Positions 53,786-62,016 are shown, counted from the first letter of the stretch. The stretch: 64,000 bases of DNA from Anaeromyxobacter diazotrophicus (GCF_013340205.1 NZ_BJTG01000007.1:248001-312000); one strand, 5' to 3'. The notes: generated from the sequence alone by a model not told the origin. Program-made: numbers and translations.

Positions 53786-54620
53786 AGCCCGCGGCCGGGC
53801 GGCGCCGGGTCGAGTACCTGGTGCAGCGCTTCGGCGTCAGCACGACCCGAGCCTGCGGGCTCGTGAAGCTGGGTAGGTCGACCTGGTACTGGCGGAGCAA
53901 GGCGAAGGACACGACGGCGCTCCGGATGCGCCTGCGCGAGGTCGCGGAGGCGCGCCGGCGGTTCGGGTACCGCCGGCTCCATACCATGCTGCGGCGCGAG
54001 GGCTGGACCGTGAACCAAAAACGCGTGTACCGGCTGTACCGCATGGAAGGCCTGGGGGTCCGGACGAAGAAGCGGAAGAAGAGAGCCAGCCACCTCCGCG
54101 TGATCTTGCCGGCGCCGACGTCCCCGAACGAGCGGTGGAGCATGGACTTCATGCGCGACACCCTCGACGACGGGCGGCCGTTCCGGATCCTCACCGTCGT
54201 CGACACCTTCACCCGGGAGTGCCCGTTGCTCGCAGCCGACTTCTCGCTCACCGGCACGCGCGTCGCGGACCTCCTCGACGTACTCGCAAGCCAGCGCGGC
54301 TACCCGAAGGCGATCACGGTCGACAACGGTACTCGAAGGCGATGGACTCGTGGGCCTACCGCCGCGGCGTGCAGCTGCAATTCATCCGGCCGGGTAAGCC
54401 CATCGAGAACGCGTTCATCGAGAGCTTCAACGGTCGCCTGCGGGACGAGCTGTTGAACGGTGAGCTCTTTATCGGGTTACTTGATGCCCGCCAGAAGCTC
54501 GAGACCTGGCGGCGGGACTACAACCAGAACAGGCCTCACGGCTCGCTTGGCGACCTGACGCCGAACGAGTTCGCCAATCAGGTCAGGACGGAGACTCATG
54601 CTTTAGGTGAAGTTTCCTAA
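53782..54620 (+). pseudogene. IS3 OrfB transposase (copy 2), deleted and frameshifted
   Basis: The integrase-type transposase starts MKPAAGRRRVEYLVQRFGVS; the first Asp is in [13 protein letters not shown] and the second in AITVDNGT. There the frame breaks (about 54330) and resumes in another frame with [20 protein letters not shown] and [18 protein letters not shown], which holds the Glu. The family sequence VDNGTEFYSKAMD implies loss of about 10 bases including the EF residues. The product cannot be a functional transposase without help in trans. Confidence 0.85.
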
Positions 54621-54706
54621 GGTGAAGTTCCGTCCAGCTTCTGGGGGCAGGTCAAGTCAGTAGAGGACTGGCACTCAGATCCGTCTAGTTTTCGGGGGGC
54701 AGGTCA

Positions 54707-54780
54707 CGAACGTGATCGCGAAGATGGATACGGACCACTCGCCGGCTGAGTGCCGAACGTTCGAACTTAAGGAGTACTAA
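54707..54780 (+). pseudogene. 3' remnant of an unknown gene truncated by the IS3 element
   Basis: Directly after the IS3 right end a frame of about 23 codons runs to a TAA at 54778-54780 (NVIAKMDTDHSPAECRTFEL then KEY). It looks like the last residues of a gene whose 5' part was lost. The translation is too short to identify. Confidence 0.35.
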
Positions 54781-54831
54781 GGGCCGCCCGGTACACCCCG
54801 GGGGTCACCCCCGGCGCGCCGCAGAACGAAG

Positions 54832-54859
54832 AGGGGGTCACGGTATCCCGTAACCCCCT
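54832..54859 (-). terminator. Hairpin downstream of tRNA-Thr
   Basis: A 12-bp stem with one G-U-type mismatch (arms 54832-54843 and 54848-54859) and a 4-nt loop lies 17 bp past the tRNA 3' end on its strand. A second compact hairpin (cccgggggtcacccccgg, about 54797-54814) follows. Either can terminate the tRNA transcript or serve as a processing barrier. Confidence 0.5.
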
Positions 54860-54876
54860 GGCGTTATGTTGGATTT

Positions 54877-54952
<76 letters not shown>

Positions 54953-54963
54953 GAAGCGGGCGC

Positions 54964-54992
54964 TTTTTAGCATCGGGGAGCCCGGGTCGCAA
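54964..54992 (-). promoter_or_regulatory. Promoter of tRNA-Thr
   Basis: On the minus strand: TTGCGA (54992-54987), a 17-bp spacer and TAAAAA (54969-54964), followed by a GC-rich discriminator (GCGCCCGC) typical of stable-RNA promoters under stringent control. The tRNA 5' end is 12 bp downstream of the -10 box. Confidence 0.65.
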
Positions 54993-55058
54993 GCGGGTCG
55001 GCGCGGTCGTGGGGGGCTCGGGGGCTCCGCTTGCCGCAGCGAGTCACTATCGTTCGGC

Positions 55059-55370
55059 ATGGCCAACGTCCGACGGTTCGACTCGAAGGCGGCGCTGGGG
55101 CAGCAGCGCGCGGAGCTGCGCCGCAGCGCGCGGGGGAAGGTCCACATCGGCGACGACACCGGCTCCGCGGCCGGCCGGGCGGCCGAGCGGGCGAAGGTGC
55201 ATCAGCTCCAGGAGGCGGAGCACGAGCGGCGGGAGGCGGCGCGGCCGGAGCCGCTCTCGGCCATCGTCGCCGACCTCGTCACCGACAGCCTGAAGCTCGC
55301 CCGCACGCTCGTCAGCGCGCCCTTCCGCATGGCCGCGGCCCTGCGCGGGCGGCGCGAGGCGCACGCCTAG
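55059..55370 (+). CDS. Small helical protein of unknown function
   Basis: A 103-residue, charged protein (MANVRRFDSKAALGQQRAEL, AAERAKVHQLQEAEHERREA). The C-terminal third is more hydrophobic (SAIVADLVTDSLKLARTLVS then APFRMAAALRGRR) and could be a membrane-associated amphipathic helix. The ATG at 55059 is chosen because the upstream part of the open frame overlaps the tRNA promoter. The stop shares a CTAG with the convergent outer-membrane protein gene. No family is recognised. Confidence 0.55.
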   Translation: MANVRRFDSKAALGQQRAELRRSARGKVHIGDDTGSAAGRAAERAKVHQLQEAEHERREAARPEPLSAIVADLVTDSLKLARTLVSAPFRMAAALRGRREAHA

Positions 55371-58300
55371 AGGCTGGGCCCGAGGGTCAGGTACACCTGC
55401 GTCCCCGCCAGCCCGTCCGACGGCGCGCCCGCGGCGAGCAGCCGGCCGAGCCCGCGGGCGACGCCGAGGCGCAGGTCGGTGCGCAGGTAGTAGCCGAGCA
55501 CCACCTCGGCCCGCAGCTCGCCGCCCGCGCCGAACCGGAGGTCGCGGAGCGCTCCGAAGCCCGCGCCGCCGCTGGGCGGGGCGGGGACCGCGTTCCCGGC
55601 GTCGACGAAGAGCGCGCCGTGCAGCCGGCGCAGCTGGAGCGGCCAGGCGGCGTGCCCGTGCTCCAGGGTCGCGAGCGGGAAGCGCAGCTCCAGGTTGGCG
55701 TTCTCGACCGTCGATCCCACCAGCACGCCCCCGGGGTAGCCGCGCAGGGTGTCGCCGGGCACGACCACGCCGCCCAGGATGGGCTGCAGGGCGAGGCCGA
55801 CCACGTCGGGCGAGGGCACCCCGCCGAGCGTGAACGGCTGGCGCCCGCCGACGGTGCCGCGCGCGATCCCGAGCGCGCCGCGCACCGCCAGCGCGACGTG
55901 TCCTCCCAGCCCGAGGTACTGCGTGAGGGAGGCGTGCGCGCTGGCGTAGGTGAAGCTGCCGCCGAGCGCCTGGTCCGCGCCGCGCAGGGTCAGGCTCGCG
56001 AGGCGACCCTCCTCGGGCGAGATGGAGCTCACGAAGCGGCGGGCGTCGGTGGCGACGAGGCGCGCCGACCACTCGCTGGCGGTGCCGTCGCGGTAGGCGG
56101 CGACGCCGGCCTCGTCGAGGACGGGGGTCCCGCCCAGCGCGCGCAGCCGGCGGGCGCGCCAGCCGAGCGTGAGCGCGGCGGCGCGGTCGAGGTGGGTGTC
56201 CGTGAAGGTGAGCCCGGCCGAGAGCGGGACCCAGTCCTCCTCGAGCAGCTCGCGCAGGCCGGGGGTGGTGCCGACGTAGCGCGAGGAGCCGAGGGTGAGC
56301 CGCGGGTAGAGCCAGCTCCCCACGTAGGCGACGTCGTAGCCCGCCTCCCGGCTCGAGAAGCCGTACCACCCCTGCGCGACGTAGACGTGGCGCAGGAGCA
56401 CGTCGGAGCCGCCGGTCAGGACCCCGAGCGTGCTGCCGCCGCCGTCGATCCCGAGCACGGGCAGCCAGAAGGTGGGCCAGGCGGTGTCGAGCGCGCGGTA
56501 GGGCCGGTCCGGGAGCGGCGCGGGCGCGGCGGCGGAGGGCGCCTCCGGCCCGCGCAGCGGCCGCGGGCGCGCCGGCGCCGGGTCGCGCCAGGTGGAGCGG
56601 TCGAGCGGGATGGAGGCGAGGTCGTAGCCGCGCCGGGAGTAGGAGACGAAGGCGAGCGTCGCCCCGTCCGGCGAGGGCTGCGGCTCGAACGCGCCCAGCT
56701 CGACGTTCGTCACCTGCCAGAGCCTGCCCGGGACGCGCCGCCGCCCCGGCGCGGTCGCCGTCGAGTCCACATCCGCGGTCGCCGTCGAGGTCGCGGTCGC
56801 GGTCGCAGTCGCGGTCGAGGTCGCGGTCGGGGTCGCGGTCGGGGTCGCGGTCGGGGTCGCGGTCGGGGTCGCGGTCGAGGTCGAGGTCGAGGTCGCCCCG
56901 AGCTCGAACGCATACACGTCGTAAACCCCGCTCCGCTCCGACGCGAAGTACAGGATCCCCCCATCCGCCGCCCACGCCGGCCCGAGGTCGATCGCGTCGT
57001 CGTCCGTCACGAACGCGAGCTCCCCGTCCTCCCACACCGCCACGTCGCGCCGTCCCGCCTCGGCGAGCTCGAACGCGATCCGCCGTCCGTCGGGGGAGAT
57101 GCGGGGCGCCCCCACCTGCACCCCCGGCCGCTGGAAGATCGTCTCCGCCGGCCCGCCGGAGAGCCGCCGGCGCCGGAGCGCCATCTCGCCGCCGGGCAGG
57201 TGGACCGCGTAGACGAGCGTGTCCCCGTCCGGCCCCAGGTCCGGGTCGGTGGCCCGCTCGCCGTCGCCGAGCGCGCGCCACCGGCCGGTCGTGAGGTCCA
57301 CCAGCCGCAGGTCGTCGTAGGTGGCGAACTCGCGCCAGACGTCGGTCGCCGCCACCACCGCCTCGCGCGCGGAGCGCACCGCGAGCGTCCCGTTCCCCTC
57401 CACGTGGGCGAGTCGCCCCGCGTCGCGCCCGTCGCGGCTCACGAGGCGCAGCCCGGGCCGCTCCTCGGTCCCGGCGTCGAAGTAGACGAGGCCGCTGCCG
57501 TCGGGGAGCCAGCGCGGGTGGAGCACCGTCGAGCCGCGCCGGGTGAGCGGCGCGGGCGCTGTCACCGGCGCGCGGCGCACCTCGGCCAGCTCGGCCAGCG
57601 CCTGCGCGCGCAGCGCCTCGCCGAAGGCGGCCCAGAGCGCGGGGAGGTCCGCCCCGAAGTGACGCTCGAACAGCGTGTCGAACCGGTAGGGCCAGAGCTG
57701 CGAGCCCTGGTCCTTCACGAAGGCGGCGATCGCCGCCGGTCCGGAGCGCTCGCGCAGGAACGCGAAGAAGCGGCCGCCGAGCAGGTAGGCGAGGTTCCCC
57801 CGCGGCCAGAGGAACGGCTGCGCCACCGCCTGCTCCAGGCGCGGGAAGGGGCCCTCGAGCGCCAGCGCGCGGGCGTACATGTCGAAGATGGCGTTCGCGT
57901 TCCGCCCGCCGTCGGCGCCGCCCTCGGCGTCCGCCTCGTGCAGCACCGCGAGCCCCTCCACGAGCAGCGACGGGGCGAACCCCGAGGGCGCCCACAGCTT
58001 GCCGAAGACCTCGTTCAAGGCGCGCGGGAGCCCCTCGATGGTGTCGAGGTGCAGGATGTGGACGTACTCGTGGGTGACGAGCGCCTCGACCCAGTCGCGC
58101 TCGTCGTCGAGCTCCGAGCGCGGCGCGGGCGGGACCGCGTAGAGGCGGATGGTCGCGTAGGGCAGCGGCGTCGCCGAGCCGTTCGCGTCGTCCGCGTCGT
58201 CGGAGAGGACGATCTCCGTCCCGCCGCGCGGCGCCGCGGCGAGCGCCGGCACGAGCAGGGCGTGGGCGCGCTCGGCCGCCGCCGCCACCCGCTGGGCCAG

Positions 58301-58468
58301 CGCCTCCTCGCCCTGGTGGAAGTGGACGCGGAAGTGCTCGGTGGCGATCGTGCGAAAGCGCAAGCCGGGGGCGTAGGGCTGGGCGGCGGCGGGCGCGGCG
58401 AGCGCCAGCGCGAGCAGCCCCGGCGCGAGCCGGGCGAGGGCGAGGGCGCGCGGGCGGGCGAGGCTCAC
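55367..58468 (-). CDS. Secreted HExxH peptidase / TolB-like propeller / outer-membrane beta-barrel fusion
   Basis: A 1033-residue protein with a signal peptide (ARLAPGLLALALAAPAAAQP). Residues about 35-270 form a peptidase MA-like gluzincin domain: HExxH in LVTHEYVHILHLD and the third ligand Glu in LLVEGLAVLHEADAE. Residues about 300-620 hold WD40/TolB-type propeller repeats (HPRWLPDGSGLVYFD, APRISPDGRRIAFELAEAG, PQPSPDGATLAFVSYS), interrupted by a Thr/Ala/Pro repeat. The C-terminal ~380 residues resemble an Omp85/surface-antigen barrel with alternating strands (LGGHVALAVRGALGIARGTV) ending in YLTLGPSL. It probably sits in the outer membrane with the protease and propeller in the periplasm or outside. 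It is coupled to the hydrolase gene by GTGA. Confidence 0.85.
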   Translation of the reverse strand: MSLARPRALALARLAPGLLALALAAPAAAQPYAPGLRFRTIATEHFRVHFHQGEEALAQRVAAAAERAHALLVPALAAAPRGGTEIVLSDDADDANGSATPLPYATIRLYAVPPAPRSELDDERDWVEALVTHEYVHILHLDTIEGLPRALNEVFGKLWAPSGFAPSLLVEGLAVLHEADAEGGADGGRNANAIFDMYARALALEGPFPRLEQAVAQPFLWPRGNLAYLLGGRFFAFLRERSGPAAIAAFVKDQGSQLWPYRFDTLFERHFGADLPALWAAFGEALRAQALAELAEVRRAPVTAPAPLTRRGSTVLHPRWLPDGSGLVYFDAGTEERPGLRLVSRDGRDAGRLAHVEGNGTLAVRSAREAVVAATDVWREFATYDDLRLVDLTTGRWRALGDGERATDPDLGPDGDTLVYAVHLPGGEMALRRRRLSGGPAETIFQRPGVQVGAPRISPDGRRIAFELAEAGRRDVAVWEDGELAFVTDDDAIDLGPAWAADGGILYFASERSGVYDVYAFELGATSTSTSTATPTATPTATPTATPTATSTATATATATSTATADVDSTATAPGRRRVPGRLWQVTNVELGAFEPQPSPDGATLAFVSYSRRGYDLASIPLDRSTWRDPAPARPRPLRGPEAPSAAAPAPLPDRPYRALDTAWPTFWLPVLGIDGGGSTLGVLTGGSDVLLRHVYVAQGWYGFSSREAGYDVAYVGSWLYPRLTLGSSRYVGTTPGLRELLEEDWVPLSAGLTFTDTHLDRAAALTLGWRARRLRALGGTPVLDEAGVAAYRDGTASEWSARLVATDARRFVSSISPEEGRLASLTLRGADQALGGSFTYASAHASLTQYLGLGGHVALAVRGALGIARGTVGGRQPFTLGGVPSPDVVGLALQPILGGVVVPGDTLRGYPGGVLVGSTVENANLELRFPLATLEHGHAAWPLQLRRLHGALFVDAGNAVPAPPSGGAGFGALRDLRFGAGGELRAEVVLGYYLRTDLRLGVARGLGRLLAAGAPSDGLAGTQVYLTLGPSL
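56776..56895. repeat. Degenerate hexanucleotide tandem repeat within the outer-membrane protein gene
   Basis: About 20 copies of ggtcgN (ggtcgc, ggtcgg, ggtcga alternating) on the plus strand. Read in the gene they encode a T-A/T-P/T-S low-complexity loop between two propeller segments. Since the unit is 6 bp, length changes stay in frame. Confidence 0.85.
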
Positions 58469-59361
58469 GGCGGCGACGGCACGCGCCGGGCGCGGCGGCG
58501 GGCGGGGGCGGCGTGCTCGGCGAGGAACCGCTCCACCCGCTCGCCGACCAGCTCCGGGCGCTCGAGCGGCCCGGTGTGGGTGGCGTCCGGCAGGACGAGC
58601 AGCTCGCTCCCGGGGATGGCGGCGTGCATGGCCCGCGAGCGCTCGAGCGGGGTCCAGGTGTCGCGCTCGCCCGCCACGATGAGCGTCGGGACGTCCACCG
58701 CCGGCAGGTGCGGCGTCGCGTCGTGCCGGCCGGCGCTCGCGAGCATGCGCACGAACACCTGCGGGTCGATCCCGGCCACGTCGTCCAGGTACCGCTGCAG
58801 ATCGGCGCGGGGGAGGAGGTGCCGGTTCACCTCGAACCAGCGGCCGAGCTCGAGCGCCACCGGGGTCGGCACGAGGTGCTCGAACACCCAGCGCGCCTCG
58901 GCGGGCCGCTCCACCACGAGCTGCTTCAGGAGCGGGAAGACCGCCTCCAGGAGCGGCCGCCCGTGCCAGGTGTGGAGCGGCCGGCCCGGGGAGCCGCACA
59001 GGAGGACGAGGCCGCGCACGCGGCGCGGGGCGCGCCGGTGCGCCTCCAGGCACACCTGCACGCCCACCGAGTGGCCGGCCAGCACCGCCGACGGCAGCCG
59101 GGCCGCGTCCATCACCGCGAGCAGGTCGTCCACCGCGTCGCCGAGCGTGGTGCGCGCGAGGTCCCTCGGCCGCTCGGTCCGGCCGTGACCCCGGTAATTC
59201 CAGTGCGCCACGCGGCGGTGCGCCGCGAGCCGGGGGTAGAGGTCGCGCCAGATGAAGCCGGCGCAGGCGATCCCGTCCACCAGCACCACCGGCGGCGCGC
59301 CCCGCCCGGCGGCGCGCCACCAGATGCGGGTCCCGTCGGCGGCCGTCGCGAAGCTCTCCAC
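58465..59361 (-). CDS. Alpha/beta-hydrolase
   Basis: A 298-residue hydrolase. The oxyanion region is VVLVDGIACAGFIWRDLYPR, the nucleophile elbow is LAGHSVGVQVCLEA (Ser), the Asp is in LIVAGERDTWTPLERS and the His in DATHTGPLERPEL. A helical cap lies between the strands after the elbow. The GTG at 59361 with GAGGAGAG upstream is preferred; an ATG at 59439 adds a 26-residue basic extension that overlaps the divergent gene's start. It is translationally coupled to the outer-membrane fusion gene. Esterase, lipase or thioesterase activity cannot be told apart. Confidence 0.87.
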   Translation of the reverse strand: MESFATAADGTRIWWRAAGRGAPPVVLVDGIACAGFIWRDLYPRLAAHRRVAHWNYRGHGRTERPRDLARTTLGDAVDDLLAVMDAARLPSAVLAGHSVGVQVCLEAHRRAPRRVRGLVLLCGSPGRPLHTWHGRPLLEAVFPLLKQLVVERPAEARWVFEHLVPTPVALELGRWFEVNRHLLPRADLQRYLDDVAGIDPQVFVRMLASAGRHDATPHLPAVDVPTLIVAGERDTWTPLERSRAMHAAIPGSELLVLPDATHTGPLERPELVGERVERFLAEHAAPARRRARRVPSPP

Positions 59362-59437
59362 GAACTCTCCTCGCCGCGTGCTCCCGGGGGCGCGGGATGT
59401 TAGGACAGGGGGCCGGGCGCGGCAATCGGAGAGAGGC

Positions 59438-60412
59438 ATGGCGGAGGCGAGTCACCACCACGCGGCACACGGGCACGACCACGCGCACGTCGCGCACGCC
59501 CACGCCCACCACCACGCGGCGCACGGCCCGTCGGAGGCCGGCAGCGCGCGCCGGCTGGCGGTCTCGCTCGGCGTCGCCTCCGTCATCATGGCGGCCGAGG
59601 CGCTCGGCGGGTGGCTCTCGGGCTCCCTGGCGCTCATCTCCGACGCCGGCCACATGCTCACCGACGTGGCGGCGCTGGCGCTGGCGCTCCTGGCGGTGCA
59701 GTTCGGCGCGCGCCCGGCCGACCAGAAACGCACCTTCGGCTTCCGCCGCCTGGAGGTGCTGGCGGCCCAGATCAACGTGGCGACGCTGCTCGGGCTCACC
59801 GCCTGGATCGGCTGGGAGGCGCTCGACCGCCTGCGGCACCCGCACCCGCCGATCGGGTTCGCGCTCATGGCCGGCACCGCCACGGTGGGCGTGCTCGGCA
59901 ACAGCGTCATCCTGGTCTGGCTGCGCGGCGACCACAACCTCAACACCCGCTCCGCCTTCCTGCACGTGCTCGGCGACGCGGTGGCCTCGCTGGCGGTGCT
60001 GGTGGGCGCAGGGGCGATGTGGCTCCGGCCGGACCTCGCCTGGATCGACCCTGTGCTGTCGCTCGCCATCGCGCTCCTCATCCTGTGGGGCGCGGTCAGG
60101 CTGGTGGTCGAGATCTCGGACATCCTCATGGAGGCGGTGCCGCGGCACCTCGACGTCGAGGAGATCACCGAGGTGATGTCCACCGCCGAGGAGGGCGTGG
60201 TGGCGGTCCACGACCTCCACGTCTGGACCATCTCGAGCGGCCTCTACGCGCTCTCGGCGCACCTCGTCATCCACGTGGACGCGGTGGGGCGGAACGACGC
60301 CATCCTGACCTCGGTGAAGGCGGTGCTGCGCCGCAGGTTCGGGATCGACCACACCACCCTGCAGATCGAGTCGGTGGACTACGCACACGTGGACGACGTG
60401 CACCAGCATTAG
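59438..60412 (+). CDS. czcD: Cation diffusion facilitator (CzcD/ZitB-like zinc exporter)
   Basis: A 324-residue divalent-metal:proton antiporter. The N-terminus is strikingly His-rich (HHHAAHGHDHAHVAHAHAHH), a metal-sensing or buffering tail. Six membrane helices follow, with metal-site motifs LISDAGHMLTDVAALALALL and SAFLHVLGDAVASLAVLVG. The C-terminal cytosolic domain (VEISDILMEAVPRHLDVEEI and HDLHVWTISSG) is the ferredoxin-like dimerisation unit of CDF proteins. Likely substrates are zinc, cobalt or cadmium. Confidence 0.93.
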   Translation: MAEASHHHAAHGHDHAHVAHAHAHHHAAHGPSEAGSARRLAVSLGVASVIMAAEALGGWLSGSLALISDAGHMLTDVAALALALLAVQFGARPADQKRTFGFRRLEVLAAQINVATLLGLTAWIGWEALDRLRHPHPPIGFALMAGTATVGVLGNSVILVWLRGDHNLNTRSAFLHVLGDAVASLAVLVGAGAMWLRPDLAWIDPVLSLAIALLILWGAVRLVVEISDILMEAVPRHLDVEEITEVMSTAEEGVVAVHDLHVWTISSGLYALSAHLVIHVDAVGRNDAILTSVKAVLRRRFGIDHTTLQIESVDYAHVDDVHQH

Positions 60413-60541
60413 AGCGGGGCGTGCCGCCCCCGCCCCATCCAGCGAAGCTGGCTGAGGCCCCACTCGGCTGCGGGGGCCACCTCCCGCTCGGACGTTTCGG
60501 CTCGCGGCGAGAGCGCGCGGACGCCGTGCTATACCCATCCC

Positions 60542-61483
60542 GTGCGCTCCCTCTTCGCGCTCCGCCCCGTCGCGGCCGTGCACCGGCTGCCACCCCGCAG
60601 CCAGGCGTGCCCGCTCTCGCTCCGCGACATCCTGCGCGGCCTGGCGGGGCGCGCGCGGGGGTTGCCGCTCTTCGTGGCGCCGGTCCCGGCCGTCGCCCGG
60701 GCGGCGCTGGTGGCGGCGCAGGAGGCGCGGGCGGTGGTGGGGGTGGCGCTCGCCGCCGGCGCCGCGCCGGAGCCCTGGTTCGAGGCGCTCGCGCGCGCCG
60801 CCGACGAGCTCGCGCCGCGCCTGCCCTTCTTCGCCTCGGCCGAGGTGGTGGTCGAGGACGGCGAGGAGGGGCTGGAGCGCGCCCACGCCGGCGCGCACCG
60901 CCTGGTCGAGGCGGGCGTGACGCACCTCGCGGTGGACGTGGCCGCGGTCGCGCCGGCGCGCCGAGCCCAGGCGGCGGCGCGGGTGGCCGGGGTCGCCGCC
61001 GAGCGCGAGCTGGCGGTGGAGTGCGTGATCGCGCCCGACGCGCTCGACCCGGCCGCGGCCACCGCCTTCCTGGAGGAGTTCGAGGGGTGGGGCGTTCGCG
61101 CCGACCTGGTCGGCCTCCGCTGCGCCGACGCGGCGCTCCCCGGCGAGGCGCAGCGGCAGCGCGGCGCGATGGACGCCCTCGCGGGCGCGCTCGATCGCCC
61201 GGTGCTGCGGCGCGGGGGCCTCGGCTCCGGCGCCGCGGGGGCGTTTCGCGGCGGGCGGCTGCGCCTGTGCGAGGACGGCGGGGCGGCGCTCGCCGCGGGC
61301 TGGCGCGCCCTGCCGGCCGTGCTGCGCGAGCGCGGGCCCGGCCGCGGCGAGCAGCTCCTCGCCGCCTCAGACGCCGAGCGCATCGAGGCGCTCGCCTACT
61401 CCGAGGCGGCCGCGCTCATCGAGGCGCTGGGCGCCGAGGGCACCGCCCCCGAGCTGGTGGCGGCGCTCGGGGTGCGCCGGTGA
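60542..61483 (+). CDS. Protein of unknown function, possibly barrel-fold
   Basis: A 313-residue Ala-rich soluble protein. Repeating beta-alpha segments (VGVALAAGAAPEPWFEALAR, THLAVDVAAVAPARRAQAAA, AVECVIAPDALDPAAATAFL, VLRRGGLGSGAAGAFRGGRL) give the rhythm of a TIM barrel, perhaps aldolase-like, but no catalytic motif is recognised. The start is a GTG preceded by an extended -10-like TGCTATACC at 10 bp distance. It overlaps rsmD by GTGA, so the two are co-translated, which hints at an RNA or translation link without proving one. Confidence 0.65.
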   Translation: MRSLFALRPVAAVHRLPPRSQACPLSLRDILRGLAGRARGLPLFVAPVPAVARAALVAAQEARAVVGVALAAGAAPEPWFEALARAADELAPRLPFFASAEVVVEDGEEGLERAHAGAHRLVEAGVTHLAVDVAAVAPARRAQAAARVAGVAAERELAVECVIAPDALDPAAATAFLEEFEGWGVRADLVGLRCADAALPGEAQRQRGAMDALAGALDRPVLRRGGLGSGAAGAFRGGRLRLCEDGGAALAAGWRALPAVLRERGPGRGEQLLAASDAERIEALAYSEAAALIEALGAEGTAPELVAALGVRR

Positions 61484-62016
61484 GGATCGTGGCGGGCGCC
61501 GCGCGGGGCCGCGCGCTGCGCGCGCCGGCCGGCGCCGGGACGCGCCCCACGAGCGACAAGGTGCGCGGGGCCGTCTTCAACCTGCTCGGGCAGTTCTTCG
61601 ACGGCGGCGCGGTGCTCGACCTGTACGCGGGCAGCGGGGCGCTGGCGCTGGAGGCGCTCTCGCGCGGCTGCACCCGCGCCGTGTGCGTCGAGCAGGAGCG
61701 CGCCGCCGCCGCCGCCATCGCCCGCAACGCCGAGGCGTGCGGCTTCGCCGGACAGGTGGAGGTGCGGCGCGAGCCGGTGATGGCCGCGCTCCCCCGGCTG
61801 CCGCGCGGCGCCTTCGCGCTCGCCTTCCTCGACCCACCGTACGCGACCGGGCCCGAGGAGGCGCTGGCGGCGCTCGGGCCGCTGCTCGCGCCGGGCGGGG
61901 TGGCGGTGGCCGAGCACGACGCGCGCCGCCCGCCCGCCGAGCGGTACGCTGCGCTCGCGCTGGCCGACCGGCGCGCTTACGGCGACACCGGCATCTCGAT
62001 CTACCGGGCCAGCTAG
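61480..62016 (+). CDS. rsmD: 16S rRNA (guanine966-N2)-methyltransferase RsmD
   Basis: Methylates G966 of 16S rRNA in the assembled 30S subunit. It has 178 residues, the normal size. VRIVAGAARGRALRAPAGAG and TSDKVRGAVFNLL are the conserved N-terminal elements, VLDLYAGSGALALEALSRGC is SAM motif I and AFLDPPYATG the catalytic DPPY box. The start is a GTG in the stop of the preceding gene. It lies two genes upstream of coaD, a pairing seen in many bacteria. Confidence 0.93.
   Translation: MRIVAGAARGRALRAPAGAGTRPTSDKVRGAVFNLLGQFFDGGAVLDLYAGSGALALEALSRGCTRAVCVEQERAAAAAIARNAEACGFAGQVEVRREPVMAALPRLPRGAFALAFLDPPYATGPEEALAALGPLLAPGGVAVAEHDARRPPAERYAALALADRRAYGDTGISIYRAS

Larger units (their letters stand above)
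53440..54654 (+). mobile_element. IS3-family element (copy 2), nested in copy 1 (1215 bp)
   Basis: Inverted repeats of about 27 bp: the left end reads TGACCTGCCCCCCGAAAACT and the right end, inverted, TGACCTGCCCCCAGAAGCTG, each continuing with GGACGGAA or its equivalent. A 5-bp direct repeat, agtca, flanks it (53435-53439 and 54655-54659). Length is normal for the family. It carries an intact orfA and an orfB damaged by a small deletion, so it is probably not autonomous. Confidence 0.88.
52370..54706 (-). mobile_element. IS3-family element (copy 1), interrupted by a second IS3 copy
   Basis: The left end starts TGACCTGCCCCC (52370) and the right end, read inversely from 54706, is TGACCTGCCCCCCGAAAACT. 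The interior is orfB and orfA on the minus strand, but another IS3 (53440-54654) sits between the orfA start and the right end. Without the insert, the element is about 1.1 kb, normal for the family. orfA has a frameshift. No clear target duplication flanks the outer ends. Confidence 0.8.
44486..54876. other. Accessory genomic island between lysR and tRNA-Thr
   Basis: About 10.4 kb with a truncated integrase at one end and a tRNA-Thr gene 3' end at the other. It contains an unusual five-gene operon of lower GC content, an IS21-family element with cargo, two IS3-family elements and several gene remnants. Genes on both outer sides are ordinary chromosomal genes. No direct repeat of the tRNA 3' end was found near the integrase, so if the island once used that tRNA as attachment site, the left copy has been lost. 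Confidence 0.65.

Noticed and set aside
56776-56895. A CRISPR array
   Set aside because: The repeats are 6 bp and contiguous, without spacers, and lie inside a coding frame. No CRISPR array or cas gene is seen in the window.
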